DNA of 64,000 nucleotides from an archaeon. GTDB taxonomy: Archaea > Thermoproteota > Nitrososphaeria > Nitrososphaerales > UBA183. Where the stretch lies: the NCBI GenBank assembly GCA_021788415.1, contig JAJYKR010000003.1, positions 93,118-157,117 of the forward strand. The letters are read 5' to 3'. Every line of letters starts with the position of its first letter. The first letter of the stretch is position 1. Below the pieces are notes generated by a model. The model did not search any database and was not told the origin of the DNA. It saw only the letters and a program-made list of their open reading frames with translations. Both the position numbers and the translations under genes were made by a program. Shown here in pieces: positions 27,606-36,845 of this stretch.

Positions 27606-27642
27606 GGGACGCCCGGCAGACCCCACGCGGGAAAAACGTTTG

Positions 27643-27651
27643 CCGTTGGGG
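27643..27651. repeat. target-site duplication, left copy
   Basis: CCGTTGGGG directly before the left end of the insertion sequence; an identical copy follows the right end at 28724-28732. A perfect 9-bp duplication indicates a single, fairly recent insertion. Confidence 0.9.
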
Positions 27652-27666
27652 TAGCTTGTAGCATAA
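27652..27666. repeat. IS terminal inverted repeat, left
   Basis: TAGCTTGTAGCATAA, exactly complementary to the right end at 28709-28723. Confidence 0.9.
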
Positions 27667-27735
27667 CTGATTGAGCATGATGTCTAGCGTCCTTGTCCTG
27701 GCCTCGTAATCCCGCCCGTCCCTCCGACGAAGGCC

Positions 27736-28647
27736 ATGCCCAGAGGCATGTCATGGCACGACTACAACGACTCCCTGGAGGAGAGGGGGAGGATCCTCTT
27801 CGACCTAGGCTTCGCCAGGAACTGGAATAGGGAGCTCGAAGTGATGAACAGCGACAAGAAGGGGAGGCCGTATGAATTCCCAGACTCGTACATCGAGTTC
27901 CTCTCGTTCTTCAAGGTAGGGCTGAACGCACCATACAGGGTCATCGAAGGGATGACCGAGGCGCTCTCTGAATACCTCAGGATGGTTGAAGAGATGCACT
28001 TCACACAGATCAGGAGGAGAGTCCTGGCCATGGTGAGGAAGAAGAAGCCGGAGTGCCTGGACAAGGTTGGCGAAGGGATTCACCAGGACGACCCACCGAC
28101 GGTCGTCGTAGACTCCACCGGCCTCTCGACGACCAACAAGGGCTCCTACATCGAAGCCATGTGGAGGAAGGAGAAGAGGAAGTTCGTCAAGCTTCACATC
28201 GTCGCGGACAGGAAGACAGGGAAGATAGTCGGGTTCCGAGTGACGTCGGAGAAGACCGGGGACACAAAGAAGTTCGTACCGATGGTCAGGGAGGTAGCCA
28301 GGAAGAGGAAGGTGGCGAAGGCCTACGCAGACTCAGCCTACGACTCGAGGTCGAACTTCAACCTCCTGAGGGAGATCGGGGCTGAGCCTGCGATAAAGCT
28401 CAGGAAGAACGCATCCGAGAAGGCGAAGTGGTCTCCTCTCAGGAAGGAGGAGGCGATGCTGACCCACAGGGTGGGATACGAGGAATGGAAGAGGCTCAAG
28501 GACTACGGCAAGAGGTGGATGGCTGAGATAGTCTTCTCAGCATTCAAGAGGGTGCTGGGGGACACCCTCATGGCGAGGGGATTCCTCGCCCAGAAGGCAG
28601 AGGTGGCGCTGAAGGTCATGCTCTACAACAGGTTCATGTCATTCTGA
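27736..28647 (+). CDS. IS5-like DDE transposase
   Basis: The 303-residue protein has an N-terminal helical DNA-binding region (residues 1-110) and an RNase H-like catalytic core with first aspartate in VVVDSTGLS (D126), second in YADSAYDS (D199) and glutamate in WMAEIVFSAFKRVLG (E264). The spacing and the final YNRFMSF-type end fit the DDE_Tnp_1 domain of IS5/IS4 relatives. No frameshift or stop is seen, so the enzyme should be active. An in-frame ATG at 27748 is an alternative start. Confidence 0.9.
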   Translation: MPRGMSWHDYNDSLEERGRILFDLGFARNWNRELEVMNSDKKGRPYEFPDSYIEFLSFFKVGLNAPYRVIEGMTEALSEYLRMVEEMHFTQIRRRVLAMVRKKKPECLDKVGEGIHQDDPPTVVVDSTGLSTTNKGSYIEAMWRKEKRKFVKLHIVADRKTGKIVGFRVTSEKTGDTKKFVPMVREVARKRKVAKAYADSAYDSRSNFNLLREIGAEPAIKLRKNASEKAKWSPLRKEEAMLTHRVGYEEWKRLKDYGKRWMAEIVFSAFKRVLGDTLMARGFLAQKAEVALKVMLYNRFMSF

Positions 28648-28708
28648 AGGAGCGAAACAAGCCCCAGCACGCAGGCAGACACCAAGGTCTGAAGACATCA
28701 AGAAACCA

Positions 28709-28723
28709 TTATGCTACAAGCTA
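28709..28723. repeat. IS terminal inverted repeat, right
   Basis: TTATGCTACAAGCTA, the reverse complement of the left end. Confidence 0.9.
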
Positions 28724-28732
28724 CCGTTGGGG
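28724..28732. repeat. target-site duplication, right copy
   Basis: CCGTTGGGG, identical to 27643-27651. Confidence 0.9.
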
Positions 28733-28778
28733 CGACGCGTTTAATATGGGAAGGGGTCGTCTGCCTCCCGTCAGGGCG

Positions 28779-29240
28779 ATGGCACCGGAAGTGACTTTCG
28801 CGAAGGCGCCGAAGCTCTTGGTGGCATACATCGAGAGGCGGGGCCCATACGGGGTGATAGGGGATGAGATGAAGCGGCTCAAGGTATGGATCGACAAGAA
28901 GGGGATAGAACAGGCCGGATACCCGTTCTGCCTCTTCTATGACAACCCAGGGGAGACGCCGGCAGAAGAACTCCGGAGCGACGCCTGCATCCCTGTGGGG
29001 AAGGAGTTCACCCCCGAAGGGGAGTTCAGGTTCAAGGAACTCGGAGAAACGGAGATCGCCGAGACGAGGCATGAAGGCCCGCCGGAAGAGTTCGGGAGGA
29101 CATACGGGCCTTTCCTCGAGGGGCTCCTGAACCAGGGGTACAGGCTGGACGGCCCAGCGAGGGAGTACTTCATGAGCGTGGCGGACGTGAAGGGGCCGGG
29201 GTCTGGGTTCGTGATACGCCAGCCCATCTCCAAGAAGTAG
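28779..29240 (+). CDS. GyrI-like small-molecule-binding protein
   Basis: A 153-residue protein with the duplicated GyrI/AraC-effector-binding fold: first half AYIERRGPYGVIGDEMKRLKVWI ... PFCLFYDNPGETPAEELRSDACIPV, second half ETRHEGPPEEFGRTYGPFLEGLL. Alone, such domains bind amphipathic small molecules and sometimes hydrolyse cyclic or lactone substrates. ATG 28779 lies about 33 bases below TTTAATATG; the frame itself opens at 28746. The insertion sequence ended up only a few bases upstream of this promoter. Confidence 0.8.
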   Translation: MAPEVTFAKAPKLLVAYIERRGPYGVIGDEMKRLKVWIDKKGIEQAGYPFCLFYDNPGETPAEELRSDACIPVGKEFTPEGEFRFKELGETEIAETRHEGPPEEFGRTYGPFLEGLLNQGYRLDGPAREYFMSVADVKGPGSGFVIRQPISKK

Positions 29241-29279
29241 CTCGCGGTTTGTATAGTCCGACCACGGGGGTCTGACAGG

Positions 29280-30128
29280 TTGGCCAAAGGAACCGCGAGG
29301 CTCGGCCTTGTCCAGATGTCGATGGGGGAGAGCGTCAGCGCCAATGTCGAGAAGGCGGTCGCAGGGGTGGAAAGGGCCGCGAAAGACGGGGCCGAGGTCG
29401 TCTGCCTCCCTGAGCTCTTCGCGTGGCGTTACTTCCCGTCCGCGAGGGGGTCGGCGGCGGAACCGGAGAGGGTCCCCGGGAAGGTGAGCAGGGCGCTGTC
29501 TGCCTCGGCGAGGGGCAACAGGGTCGTCCTCGTGGGCGGTTCGGTCTACGAAGCGGCGGGGAAGAAGCGGTACAACACCAGCCTGTTGTTCGATGAGAAG
29601 GGGCGGATGCTGGCCAGGTACAGGAAGGTGCACCTGCCGCAGGACGAGCACTACTACGAACAGGACTACTTCGAGCCGGGGAGGGGGTACACTGTCGCAA
29701 GGACCAGGGTCGGGAAGGTCGGGACGCTGGTCTGCTTCGACCAGTGGTATCCGGAGGCTGCGAGGGCGAACCGCCTGATGGGAGCAGACCTCCTGTTCTA
29801 CCCGACCGCCATAGGATGGGTGGACGGCATAGAGCCGGTCGAAGGGGATTGGAAGGGGGCCTGGGAGGCCGTCCAGGTCGGTCACGCCGTGGCGAACAGC
29901 GTCGTCGTCTGCGCCGTGAACAGGGTCGGGAAGGAAGGGGGCACCACCTTCTGGGGAGGGTCCTTCGTCTGCGACCAGTTCGGGAAGGTCCTGCTGAGGG
30001 CGGGGGGGAGAGAGGGGGTCTTCACCGTCGACGTGGACATGGGGTTGGGGAAGGCGGTTGAGGAGGGGTGGGGTTTCATGAGGAACAGGAAGCCGTGGAC
30101 CTACGGGGTCATCTCGAAGGGCCCATGA
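29280..30128 (+). CDS. aguB: N-carbamoylputrescine amidase
   Basis: A 282-residue nitrilase-superfamily enzyme with the catalytic triad Glu in VCLPELFAW (E45), Lys in YRKVHLPQDEHYYEQ (K116) and Cys in LVCFDQWYPEAAR (C152). The DEHYYEQDYF segment is typical of N-carbamoylputrescine amidases. It releases putrescine, CO2 and ammonia. The stop overlaps the start of agmatine deiminase (ATGA), which fixes the pathway assignment. TTG start with the usual LGLVQM beginning. Confidence 0.92.
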   Translation: MAKGTARLGLVQMSMGESVSANVEKAVAGVERAAKDGAEVVCLPELFAWRYFPSARGSAAEPERVPGKVSRALSASARGNRVVLVGGSVYEAAGKKRYNTSLLFDEKGRMLARYRKVHLPQDEHYYEQDYFEPGRGYTVARTRVGKVGTLVCFDQWYPEAARANRLMGADLLFYPTAIGWVDGIEPVEGDWKGAWEAVQVGHAVANSVVVCAVNRVGKEGGTTFWGGSFVCDQFGKVLLRAGGREGVFTVDVDMGLGKAVEEGWGFMRNRKPWTYGVISKGP

Positions 30129-31132
30129 AGGAGACACCGGCTGCGCTCGGCTACAGGATGCCAGCGGAGTGGGAGAGGCACGAGGCGACCTGGCTCTCTT
30201 GGCCGAAGGACCCCGACACCTTCCCCCCAGAGATAATCCCCGGGGTGGAAGCGGCATATGTCAGCATGGTCGAGTGCCTCAGCAAAGGGGAGGAGGTCAG
30301 GGTGATGGTGGACGACGAGAAGATGGAGACCAGGGTCAGGTCGCTGCTCCGGAGGGCGGACAGGGTCTCCTATCTCAGGCTGAAGACGGCCGACGTCTGG
30401 GTGAGGGACTACGGGCCAACCTGCGTCCTGGGGAGAGACGTCGCCCTCGTAAGGTGGCGCTTCAACGCCTGGGGGAACAAGTACGAAGACCTCCTCCCCG
30501 ACGACGCGGCGGGGGACGCGCTGGCGGAAGGGACCGGGTGGCGGACCTTCAGGCCGGGGGTGGTCCTCGAGGGGGGGTCGATAGACGTCGACGGGAAGGG
30601 GAGGGTGATGACCACCGAACAGTGCCTCCTGAACCCCAACCGGAACCCGGGGCTGAGGAGGTCGGACCTTGAAGCCATACTGCGCGACAACCTGGCTGCC
30701 GACGACGTCATCTGGCTTGGGAGAGGGATCGAGGGGGACGACACCGACGGACACGTGGACGACATCGCCCGCTTCGTCGGGCCCGGGAAGGTGGTCGCAG
30801 CCGTGGAAGAGAAGCCAGGGGACCCCAACCACGGCCCCCTTTCGGAGAACCTCCGCTTCCTCGGTGCAGAGAAGGGGGTTGATGTCCGCACGATCCCCAT
30901 GCCCCCCAGGGTGGACGCCCCCGACGGGAGGCTCCCTGCGAGCCATCTCAACTTCTACATAGGGAATGACGCGGTGGTCGTCCCGACCTTCGGCGGGGAA
31001 AGCGACGGAGAGGCGCTCAGGACACTGGGAGAGCTATTCCCAGAAAGAGAGGCCGTCGCCATAGACTGCAGGGCCCTGGTTCATGGGCTGGGAACCCTCC
31101 ACTGCGTCACTCAGCAGGTCCCTTCTCTCTAA
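30125..31132 (+). CDS. aguA: agmatine deiminase
   Basis: A 335-residue protein of the guanidine-group-modifying fold. The N-terminus (YRMPAEWERHEATWLSWP), the acidic segment in DVWVRDYGPT, the GGSIDVDGKG loop, DGHVDDIARFV and the nucleophilic cysteine in GTLHCVTQQVP (C327) are diagnostic. It turns agmatine into N-carbamoylputrescine for AguB. The frame is open to 30068, but the ATG overlapping the aguB stop is the clear start. Its stop abuts the stop of thrS on the other strand. Confidence 0.94.
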   Translation: MKETPAALGYRMPAEWERHEATWLSWPKDPDTFPPEIIPGVEAAYVSMVECLSKGEEVRVMVDDEKMETRVRSLLRRADRVSYLRLKTADVWVRDYGPTCVLGRDVALVRWRFNAWGNKYEDLLPDDAAGDALAEGTGWRTFRPGVVLEGGSIDVDGKGRVMTTEQCLLNPNRNPGLRRSDLEAILRDNLAADDVIWLGRGIEGDDTDGHVDDIARFVGPGKVVAAVEEKPGDPNHGPLSENLRFLGAEKGVDVRTIPMPPRVDAPDGRLPASHLNFYIGNDAVVVPTFGGESDGEALRTLGELFPEREAVAIDCRALVHGLGTLHCVTQQVPSL

Positions 31133-32827
31133 TCACTTGTGAGCGGCGCTCTCCGCCGTCACCCGAGACACGAAGTCGTCCAGCTTCACCCCGAAGTTCT
31201 GCTCCCCACCCCTCGTCCTGACCGCGACCGTCTTGGAGTCTTCTTCCTTCTTCCCGACCACCAGCATGTAGGGGATCCTCTGGAGCTGGGCGTTGCGTAT
31301 CTTCGCCCCCATGGTCCCGCTGGCGAAGTCGCCCTCTGACCTGATTCCACCCTCCCTCAAGGCCACCAGGACCGACCTCGCGTACGGAAGGTGCTCGTCG
31401 GAGAGGGGGATCACCTCCACCTGCACTGGCGAGAGCCAGACCGGGAGGACCCCCCTGTAGTGCTCGAGCATTATCCCCATGAACCGCTCCAGGGTCCCCA
31501 GGATGGTCCGGTGTAGCACCACGGGGGTGTGCTCCTTCCCGTCCGAGCCGGTGTAGGCGAGCTTGAACCGCTTGGGCATCTGCATGTCGAGCTGGAAGGT
31601 CCCGCACTGCCACTCCCTCCCGAGGGAGTCTCTGATGTCGACGTCGATCTTGGGCGAGTAGAAGTTCCCCTCCTTTTCCTTGATCTCGTACTTCCACCCC
31701 TTGCTCTTCACGACCCGGATCAGGGTGTCTGTGGCGCGCTCCCACTCTTCGTCCGTCCCCATGTGGTCGTCGGGCCTGGTCGAGATCTTCACCTTGTATT
31801 CCAGCCCGAAGACCCTGTACACCCGCTCCATCATGTCGAGCATCTTCGAGAGCTCCTCTTCTGCCTGGTCCTCGGTGGCGATTATGTGGGCGTCGTCCTG
31901 GGAGAGCATCTTCACCCGGAATAGGCCGCTGGCGACGCCGCTCAGCTCGTTCCTGTAGAGGGGGTCGAAAGTGGCGTACCTCACCGGGAGGTCGCGAAAG
32001 CTCCATTTCCTTGTCTTGTAGATCAGGAAGTGCGAAGGGCAGTTCATCGGCTTCATCCCCATCTCCTCGTCCCCCATCGAGGTGAGGAACATGTTGTCCT
32101 TGTAGTGGGCCGAGTGCCCGCTCACCTGCCAGAGGGCGGTGTTGGCCAGGCTCGGGGTGCTGACCTCCTGATACTCTCCCTTGGCAAGCTCCACCCTCAT
32201 GAAGTCGATCAGAGCGTTCCTGACCCTGAGCCCCTTCTCGTGGAGGAACACCATTCCTGGGGAGACCTCCTGGAGGCTGAAGAGGTCCTGGCGCTCCCCG
32301 ATTATCCTATGGTCCGTCTCCGGGAGGGCTCCGAAGTCGCTCTTCTTCAGCCTGGCCATGGCCTCCTCGGCCGAAAGCTCCCGCTTGGCTTTCGGGCGCT
32401 GCGCCGCCGGGGCTCCCCCGTGGGAGTAGCTCCTGGACATCTCGGCCAGCGGGTGCCCCTTCACCTTGATCTGGAGCGCCTTGGTCCACCCGAAGGGCGC
32501 CCTGCGGACGTCGATCCCCGCGGCCGCGGCCTCCTTCTCCATCGCGAGCAGCAGGGGGAGCGCCACCTCTGGAGGCGCGAGGCTCTGGCTCAGGTGGGCG
32601 AACGGGTAGATGAGGACCCTCTTCGCCCCGAGCTTCCCCAAGAAGGCCTTGGTCTCTGCGACTGACTGCTTCGCCAGCTCGAGGTCGTCCCCTCCCTCAA
32701 AGGCAGTGAAGAGGACCACGATGTCGTCCTCCCTGACGGGCTTGGGCTCGATCTCCTCCGCCATCTTGATCTCCTTCTTGACAGGGGTGTACTCGATGAA
32801 GTCGGCATGCATCTGGAGGATCTTCAT
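31133..32827 (-). CDS. thrS: threonine-tRNA ligase, archaeal type
   Basis: The 564-residue enzyme begins with the archaeal editing domain related to D-aminoacyl-tRNA deacylase (MKILQMHADFIEYTP), followed by the catalytic core with the zinc cysteine in MKPMNCPSHFLIYK, motif 2 (YRNELSGVASGLFRVKML), motif 3 region (HRTILGTLERFMGIM) and the anticodon domain (PVWLSPVQVEVIPL). It starts seven bases after the stop of a small zinc-finger gene. Confidence 0.96.
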   Translation of the reverse strand: MKILQMHADFIEYTPVKKEIKMAEEIEPKPVREDDIVVLFTAFEGGDDLELAKQSVAETKAFLGKLGAKRVLIYPFAHLSQSLAPPEVALPLLLAMEKEAAAAGIDVRRAPFGWTKALQIKVKGHPLAEMSRSYSHGGAPAAQRPKAKRELSAEEAMARLKKSDFGALPETDHRIIGERQDLFSLQEVSPGMVFLHEKGLRVRNALIDFMRVELAKGEYQEVSTPSLANTALWQVSGHSAHYKDNMFLTSMGDEEMGMKPMNCPSHFLIYKTRKWSFRDLPVRYATFDPLYRNELSGVASGLFRVKMLSQDDAHIIATEDQAEEELSKMLDMMERVYRVFGLEYKVKISTRPDDHMGTDEEWERATDTLIRVVKSKGWKYEIKEKEGNFYSPKIDVDIRDSLGREWQCGTFQLDMQMPKRFKLAYTGSDGKEHTPVVLHRTILGTLERFMGIMLEHYRGVLPVWLSPVQVEVIPLSDEHLPYARSVLVALREGGIRSEGDFASGTMGAKIRNAQLQRIPYMLVVGKKEEDSKTVAVRTRGGEQNFGVKLDDFVSRVTAESAAHK

Positions 32828-32834
32828 GTCGGTC

Positions 32835-33047
32835 CTACCACCTAGCGCGCTCTAGCGTCCTTGACTTCTTCGTCGCCTTCTTCCAGGCCTTGTAGTGCTC
32901 CCTGCAGAGGTACACCCTCCGGCCGTCTCCCCCAACGCTGAGCCCGCTGTTCCCCATCTCGGTCCTGCTGAGGGACCGCTCTGCCTGGTTCTTGCACCCG
33001 GCCACGTCGCACCCGACCCCCTTGTCGACCTTCCCCAATGCTTCCAT
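32835..33047 (-). CDS. small zinc-finger protein
   Basis: A 70-residue protein with CDVAGCKNQA and, 30 residues later, VYLCREHYKAWKKATKK: a CxxxxC...CxxH treble-clef-like finger followed by a basic tail, suggesting nucleic-acid binding. The frame extends to 33335, but ATG 33047 lies 20-26 bases below TTATAACC. It is tightly linked to thrS. A related protein is encoded at 60726. Function unknown. Confidence 0.65.
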   Translation of the reverse strand: MEALGKVDKGVGCDVAGCKNQAERSLSRTEMGNSGLSVGGDGRRVYLCREHYKAWKKATKKSRTLERARW

Positions 33048-33284
33048 CGCGGACCTCATCCCATGGGTTATAAGGTTCTGGGGCTCGTCGAGCCGGTCGC
33101 GCCGAGCGTGGACGCCGTGCATCCTGTACAGCGAGGACTCGTGGCTGCGTTCGCCGGAGGAGGTCCACGAGATGATTCCGGGGCGGCCGGCCAGGCGCTC
33201 CCAGAATCTATAATACGAAGTCTCCTCGGCGGCCCGCAACAATGCAAAGGAAGGCCGGGGCCTAGGCGCCGAGGAGTCCCTGCG

Positions 33285-34487
33285 ATGTCCTACAACTACT
33301 CGGAGAGGCTGGCCAAGACAGTAAAGCAGCATCAAGATTGGAGGACGAAGGAGTGCCTCAACCTGATCCCGTCAGAGAACAGGGGGAGCCCTCAGATGAG
33401 GTCGATGTTCCTGGCAGACCTGGGAGGGAGGTATAACTCCCCGGACCGTTTCTACAGGGGGACGAAGTACGCCGACGAGCTCCTTTCTCTGACAGAGGAG
33501 CTCGCGAGGAAGGTCTTCGGCGCGAGATACGCGGACGTCCGCTCGCTCTCTGGACACACCACGGACATGGCGGTGCTCCTCGCGCTCACGCGGCCGGGTG
33601 ACAGGATCCTGTCGGTGAACCCGGATAATGGCGGATATCCTGGGATCACCCACCTCGGACTCGGGTCGCTGCTCAAGCTGGAGAACCTCTACTTCCCCTA
33701 CGACGAGAAGACGGTGAACATCGAGCAGAGGGGGGCTGCGGAGCTGATCAGGTCCGCCCAACCCAAGGTCGTGTTCTTCGGTTCAAGCTTCATCCCCCTC
33801 CCGCACCCGGCGAAGCAGCTCTCGGCCGAGTCGGAGGGGACCTGCGTCTACGACGGGTCCCACGTGCTGGGTCTGATCGCAGGAGGGGAGTTCCAGGACC
33901 CACTGAGGGAAGGGTGCTCCCTCCTGATAGGTTCGACCCACAAGAGCTTCCCCGGGCCACAGGGGGGGATCATCCTCTCCAACGACGAACAGGCGTTCGA
34001 CGCGGTCGCCGGGAAGATCTTCCCTGGCGTCGTGGACAACATCCACCTTGACAGGGTCGCAGCCATGGCCGTGGCGCTCATCGAGATGCTGCAGTTCGGG
34101 AAGGCCTACGCCCAGGCCGTCGTGAAGAACTCGCAGGCGCTCGCCAGGGGGCTTGCGGCACGGGGGGTGAAGCTCAAGGGGGCCGCCGTGGGGTACACGA
34201 AGTCGCATCAGGTGCTGCTCGACTACGAGCCGGGGAAGCTGCAGTTCCTCTCCATGCGCCTGGAGCAGGCCAACATCATAGCAGACAACGGAGGGAGGCT
34301 CGGGACCTCCGAACTGACCAGGATGGGGTACGGCGTCAAGGAGATGGAGGAGGTGGCGGAGCTGGTGTCCCTGATAGCCCTCGGGAAGAAGCCGCCTGAC
34401 TTCGTCCAGAAGAAGGTGCGGACCCTGGTGAAGCAGTTCCAGCAGCCAAGGTTCGTTCTCACCTCCTTCCCGAAGTTCCTCGAGTAG
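33285..34487 (+). CDS. glyA: serine hydroxymethyltransferase
   Basis: A 400-residue PLP enzyme with ECLNLIPSENRGSP near the start, YDGSHVLGLIAGGEF and the cofactor lysine in GSTHKSFPGPQGG (K220). It interconverts serine and glycine using a tetrahydropterin. The C-terminal domain is short, as usual for archaeal SHMT. An upstream in-frame stretch to 32895 is ignored because ATG 33285 starts the conserved region and a CTATAATA box at about 33208 gives a leader near 45 bases. Confidence 0.94.
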   Translation: MSYNYSERLAKTVKQHQDWRTKECLNLIPSENRGSPQMRSMFLADLGGRYNSPDRFYRGTKYADELLSLTEELARKVFGARYADVRSLSGHTTDMAVLLALTRPGDRILSVNPDNGGYPGITHLGLGSLLKLENLYFPYDEKTVNIEQRGAAELIRSAQPKVVFFGSSFIPLPHPAKQLSAESEGTCVYDGSHVLGLIAGGEFQDPLREGCSLLIGSTHKSFPGPQGGIILSNDEQAFDAVAGKIFPGVVDNIHLDRVAAMAVALIEMLQFGKAYAQAVVKNSQALARGLAARGVKLKGAAVGYTKSHQVLLDYEPGKLQFLSMRLEQANIIADNGGRLGTSELTRMGYGVKEMEEVAELVSLIALGKKPPDFVQKKVRTLVKQFQQPRFVLTSFPKFLE

Positions 34488-34506
34488 CTGCCTTTCCTTG
34501 CCCGCC

Positions 34507-35745
34507 ATGGTGACCCGGCTGTTCCGCGTGCCGCGCGCCCCAAACGGCCCTTCCCCTCCATCGAGAGCGCTGTTCACCCGGAACGTCGCCCTGGTCTCCG
34601 CCACCAGGGTCCTCAGCTCGGTGGGCTTCTCGGCGACCATGCCCTTCCTGGCCCTCTACCTCGCGGTGGAGAGAGGCGTATCCCTTGATGTCGTGGGCGC
34701 CATGTACCTGTTGCAGGCATTCGCGAGCCTCGGTTCCCAGGTCCTCTCCGGGCTCGTCTCCGACCGCGTCGGAGCGAAGAGGACATACCTGCTCGGCTAC
34801 GTCTTCGCGTCGGCATCGGCGCTGTACATGGCGGGGCTGATCATCTTCGGCCTCCCAGTGGTCGTCATCGTGGCGACCTACCCTGTGTTCTCTCTCTTCA
34901 GGGGGTTCACCATCCCGGCCGGCGCCGCCCTCGTGGCCGACGAGAAGACGGACGTGGTCACCAACTTCTCCCTCTTGACCATGGCGGCGAACCTCGGGTT
35001 CGCGCTAGGACCGGCCATGGGGGGCATCCTGGTGGCCTACACGGGGTACGGGCCCCTCTTCCTGTTCAGCGCCGCCCTGAGCGTGGTAAGCCTCCTGGCC
35101 TCGTTCTTCCTCGAGGAAGGGACCTACCACCTCGCCAAGGAGAAGGCGAGGGTCTGGCCCGACCGCCACACCCTCACTTTCATCCTCCTTTCCTTCGTCG
35201 GATACCTGGTCATAGGGCAGGACATAGAGCCGTTCGCGCTCTACGTCGGGAAGTTCGAGGGGGTCAGCAACCTGATGGTGGGGTACCTGTTCTCGTTCAG
35301 CGGCCTCATGATAGTCCTGCTGCAGATCCCGCTCATGAGGCTCCTGGGCAGGTTCAGGAGCCACGCTGTGATCGTCCTCTCGTCGGGGGTGAGCGTCCTG
35401 GCCTTCCTGATGCTCTACCTGTCGGCGGGGACCCTGGACCTCTTCGCATCGATGGCGGCGATGACCTTGGCGGAGATTCTGCTCGTCGTCCCTGCCCAGG
35501 TATGGGTGACGCTCAGGGCGCCCCCGTCGAGAAAGGGGGCGTACCAGGGGTACTACGGCGCGGCGAGGAGTTCGGGCCGGTCAGCGGCAGCCTGGTTGGG
35601 GTCCACGATCCAAGGCGGCTTCTTGCCGGCCCCCGGGATCTCCTGGTTGGTCATGGCAGGGGTCGCCCTCGCCACCGGGGTAGGGTTCGCCTTCCATGGA
35701 AGGTCTGAACGGACTGGAGCCCCGGCTGTCGGGAAGGACGGATAG
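34507..35745 (+). CDS. major facilitator superfamily transporter
   Basis: A 412-residue protein with 12 membrane segments. The loop between helices 2 and 3 (SGLVSDRVGAKRTYLLGY) matches the MFS signature GxxxDRxGRR. A TTG at 34498 is an alternative start. It follows glyA by about 20 bases and may share its transcript. Substrate unknown; the general pattern is that of drug/sugar efflux carriers. Confidence 0.85.
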   Translation: MVTRLFRVPRAPNGPSPPSRALFTRNVALVSATRVLSSVGFSATMPFLALYLAVERGVSLDVVGAMYLLQAFASLGSQVLSGLVSDRVGAKRTYLLGYVFASASALYMAGLIIFGLPVVVIVATYPVFSLFRGFTIPAGAALVADEKTDVVTNFSLLTMAANLGFALGPAMGGILVAYTGYGPLFLFSAALSVVSLLASFFLEEGTYHLAKEKARVWPDRHTLTFILLSFVGYLVIGQDIEPFALYVGKFEGVSNLMVGYLFSFSGLMIVLLQIPLMRLLGRFRSHAVIVLSSGVSVLAFLMLYLSAGTLDLFASMAAMTLAEILLVVPAQVWVTLRAPPSRKGAYQGYYGAARSSGRSAAAWLGSTIQGGFLPAPGISWLVMAGVALATGVGFAFHGRSERTGAPAVGKDG

Positions 35746-35782
35746 CCCGGCGGCAGCCGGGAGCTCTCAGGAACCAGCACCG

Positions 35783-36808
35783 TCAGGGAGGCGGCCTGTG
35801 CTCGATCCCCAGGGACTCGTCGGTCATCCTCATCGACTCTTCGCGCGAGCACCCCCCTGCGAGGGCCCTGATGGCGTCCACGTCCTCGGGGACGACAATG
35901 GCCTCCTGGTGCACGGCCAGGAACATGTAGGCCTCTCCGTCCACCACGGTCACCGAGTCCTTCCAGACTGTGGCTTCGTAGACGTCGTTCCTGTCCCTCC
36001 CCTTCTCCCGGGCCCAGTCCATGATGCTGGACGTTGACTTGAACCCAGACTTGCCATCCACGAGGGTCATCCTCTGGGCCGATTGCAGCGCCTTCACCAG
36101 CTCCTCCCTGGGGGCGGGGCGCTTCAGGCTCAGGATCAGGCTGTGCAGGTGCATGTGGGTGGTTGGGACCTTGAACGCCATGGTCACTATGTTGATGTGC
36201 GGGAGCACGGACTGAACGTCCGGGCCGTGGTGGGAGGGGAGCGTGGTCGGGTCGAGGACGACCGAGTCTATGGGCCCCTTCTTGACGTCGTCCGGGTCGG
36301 TCGCCCTCCTGGCCAGGACGGCTCTTGCCTTCGAGACGCCGACTGCGCGGTCCACAGCGTCGATGGTCCGGCAGAGGCCCGTCGTGTTGCAGGACACCAC
36401 CTTCACCGATTCCTTGCCGACAGCCCCTTCGAAGTTGCACTGCGCCACGAACGAAGGGATAGCCATGTCGTCCCCGGCCCCGCCGTTGAAGACCGACTTC
36501 ACCCCAGCCTGGGAGTATGCCTTCAGGTTCGCGGGCCCCGTGTCGTCGGGCCCTGCGTCCACCACCACGTCGACCCGGTGGAGCAGGTCGTTGAGGGTCC
36601 CCTTGAGGGCGAAGCCGGCCCCGTTGAACGCCTCGAGGCTCTTCATGTCCAGGGCGTAGAGGTCGATCCGCTTGTCCCTGGCGAGGCCGTACTTGTAGTG
36701 GGGGTGCGCCGCGGTGACCCCGACGAGCTCCATGTCCTTCTGCTTCCTGACGGCGTCGGCCACCCTTCGGCCGATGGTCCCGTAGCCGTTGACCCCGACC
36801 CTGATCAT
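35783..36808 (-). CDS. gap: glyceraldehyde-3-phosphate dehydrogenase, type II archaeal
   Basis: A 341-residue enzyme with VGVNGYGTIGRRVADAV (nucleotide fold), catalytic Cys in VVSCNTTGLCR (C140) and the archaeal segment MHLHSLILSLKRP. It makes 1,3-bisphosphoglycerate and, with the neighbouring pgk, covers two central glycolytic/gluconeogenic steps. A CTATAAGCC box lies 25-33 bases above the ATG, so this gene has its own leaderless promoter in the short gap after pgk. Confidence 0.96.
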   Translation of the reverse strand: MIRVGVNGYGTIGRRVADAVRKQKDMELVGVTAAHPHYKYGLARDKRIDLYALDMKSLEAFNGAGFALKGTLNDLLHRVDVVVDAGPDDTGPANLKAYSQAGVKSVFNGGAGDDMAIPSFVAQCNFEGAVGKESVKVVSCNTTGLCRTIDAVDRAVGVSKARAVLARRATDPDDVKKGPIDSVVLDPTTLPSHHGPDVQSVLPHINIVTMAFKVPTTHMHLHSLILSLKRPAPREELVKALQSAQRMTLVDGKSGFKSTSSIMDWAREKGRDRNDVYEATVWKDSVTVVDGEAYMFLAVHQEAIVVPEDVDAIRALAGGCSREESMRMTDESLGIEHRPPP

Positions 36809-36845
36809 GGGTGCGCTCCTCGGTTCCAGGTCGGCTTATAGGGCT

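Larger units (their letters stand above)
27652..28723 (+). mobile_element. insertion sequence, 1072 bp, DDE transposase
   Basis: The element is bounded by 15-bp perfect terminal inverted repeats (TAGCTTGTAGCATAA and its complement) and a 9-bp target duplication, and encodes one transposase. Everything needed for movement appears intact. The size, transposase and duplication length point to the IS5 group (ISH1-like members) or a related IS4-type family; a database comparison would settle it. Confidence 0.92.
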
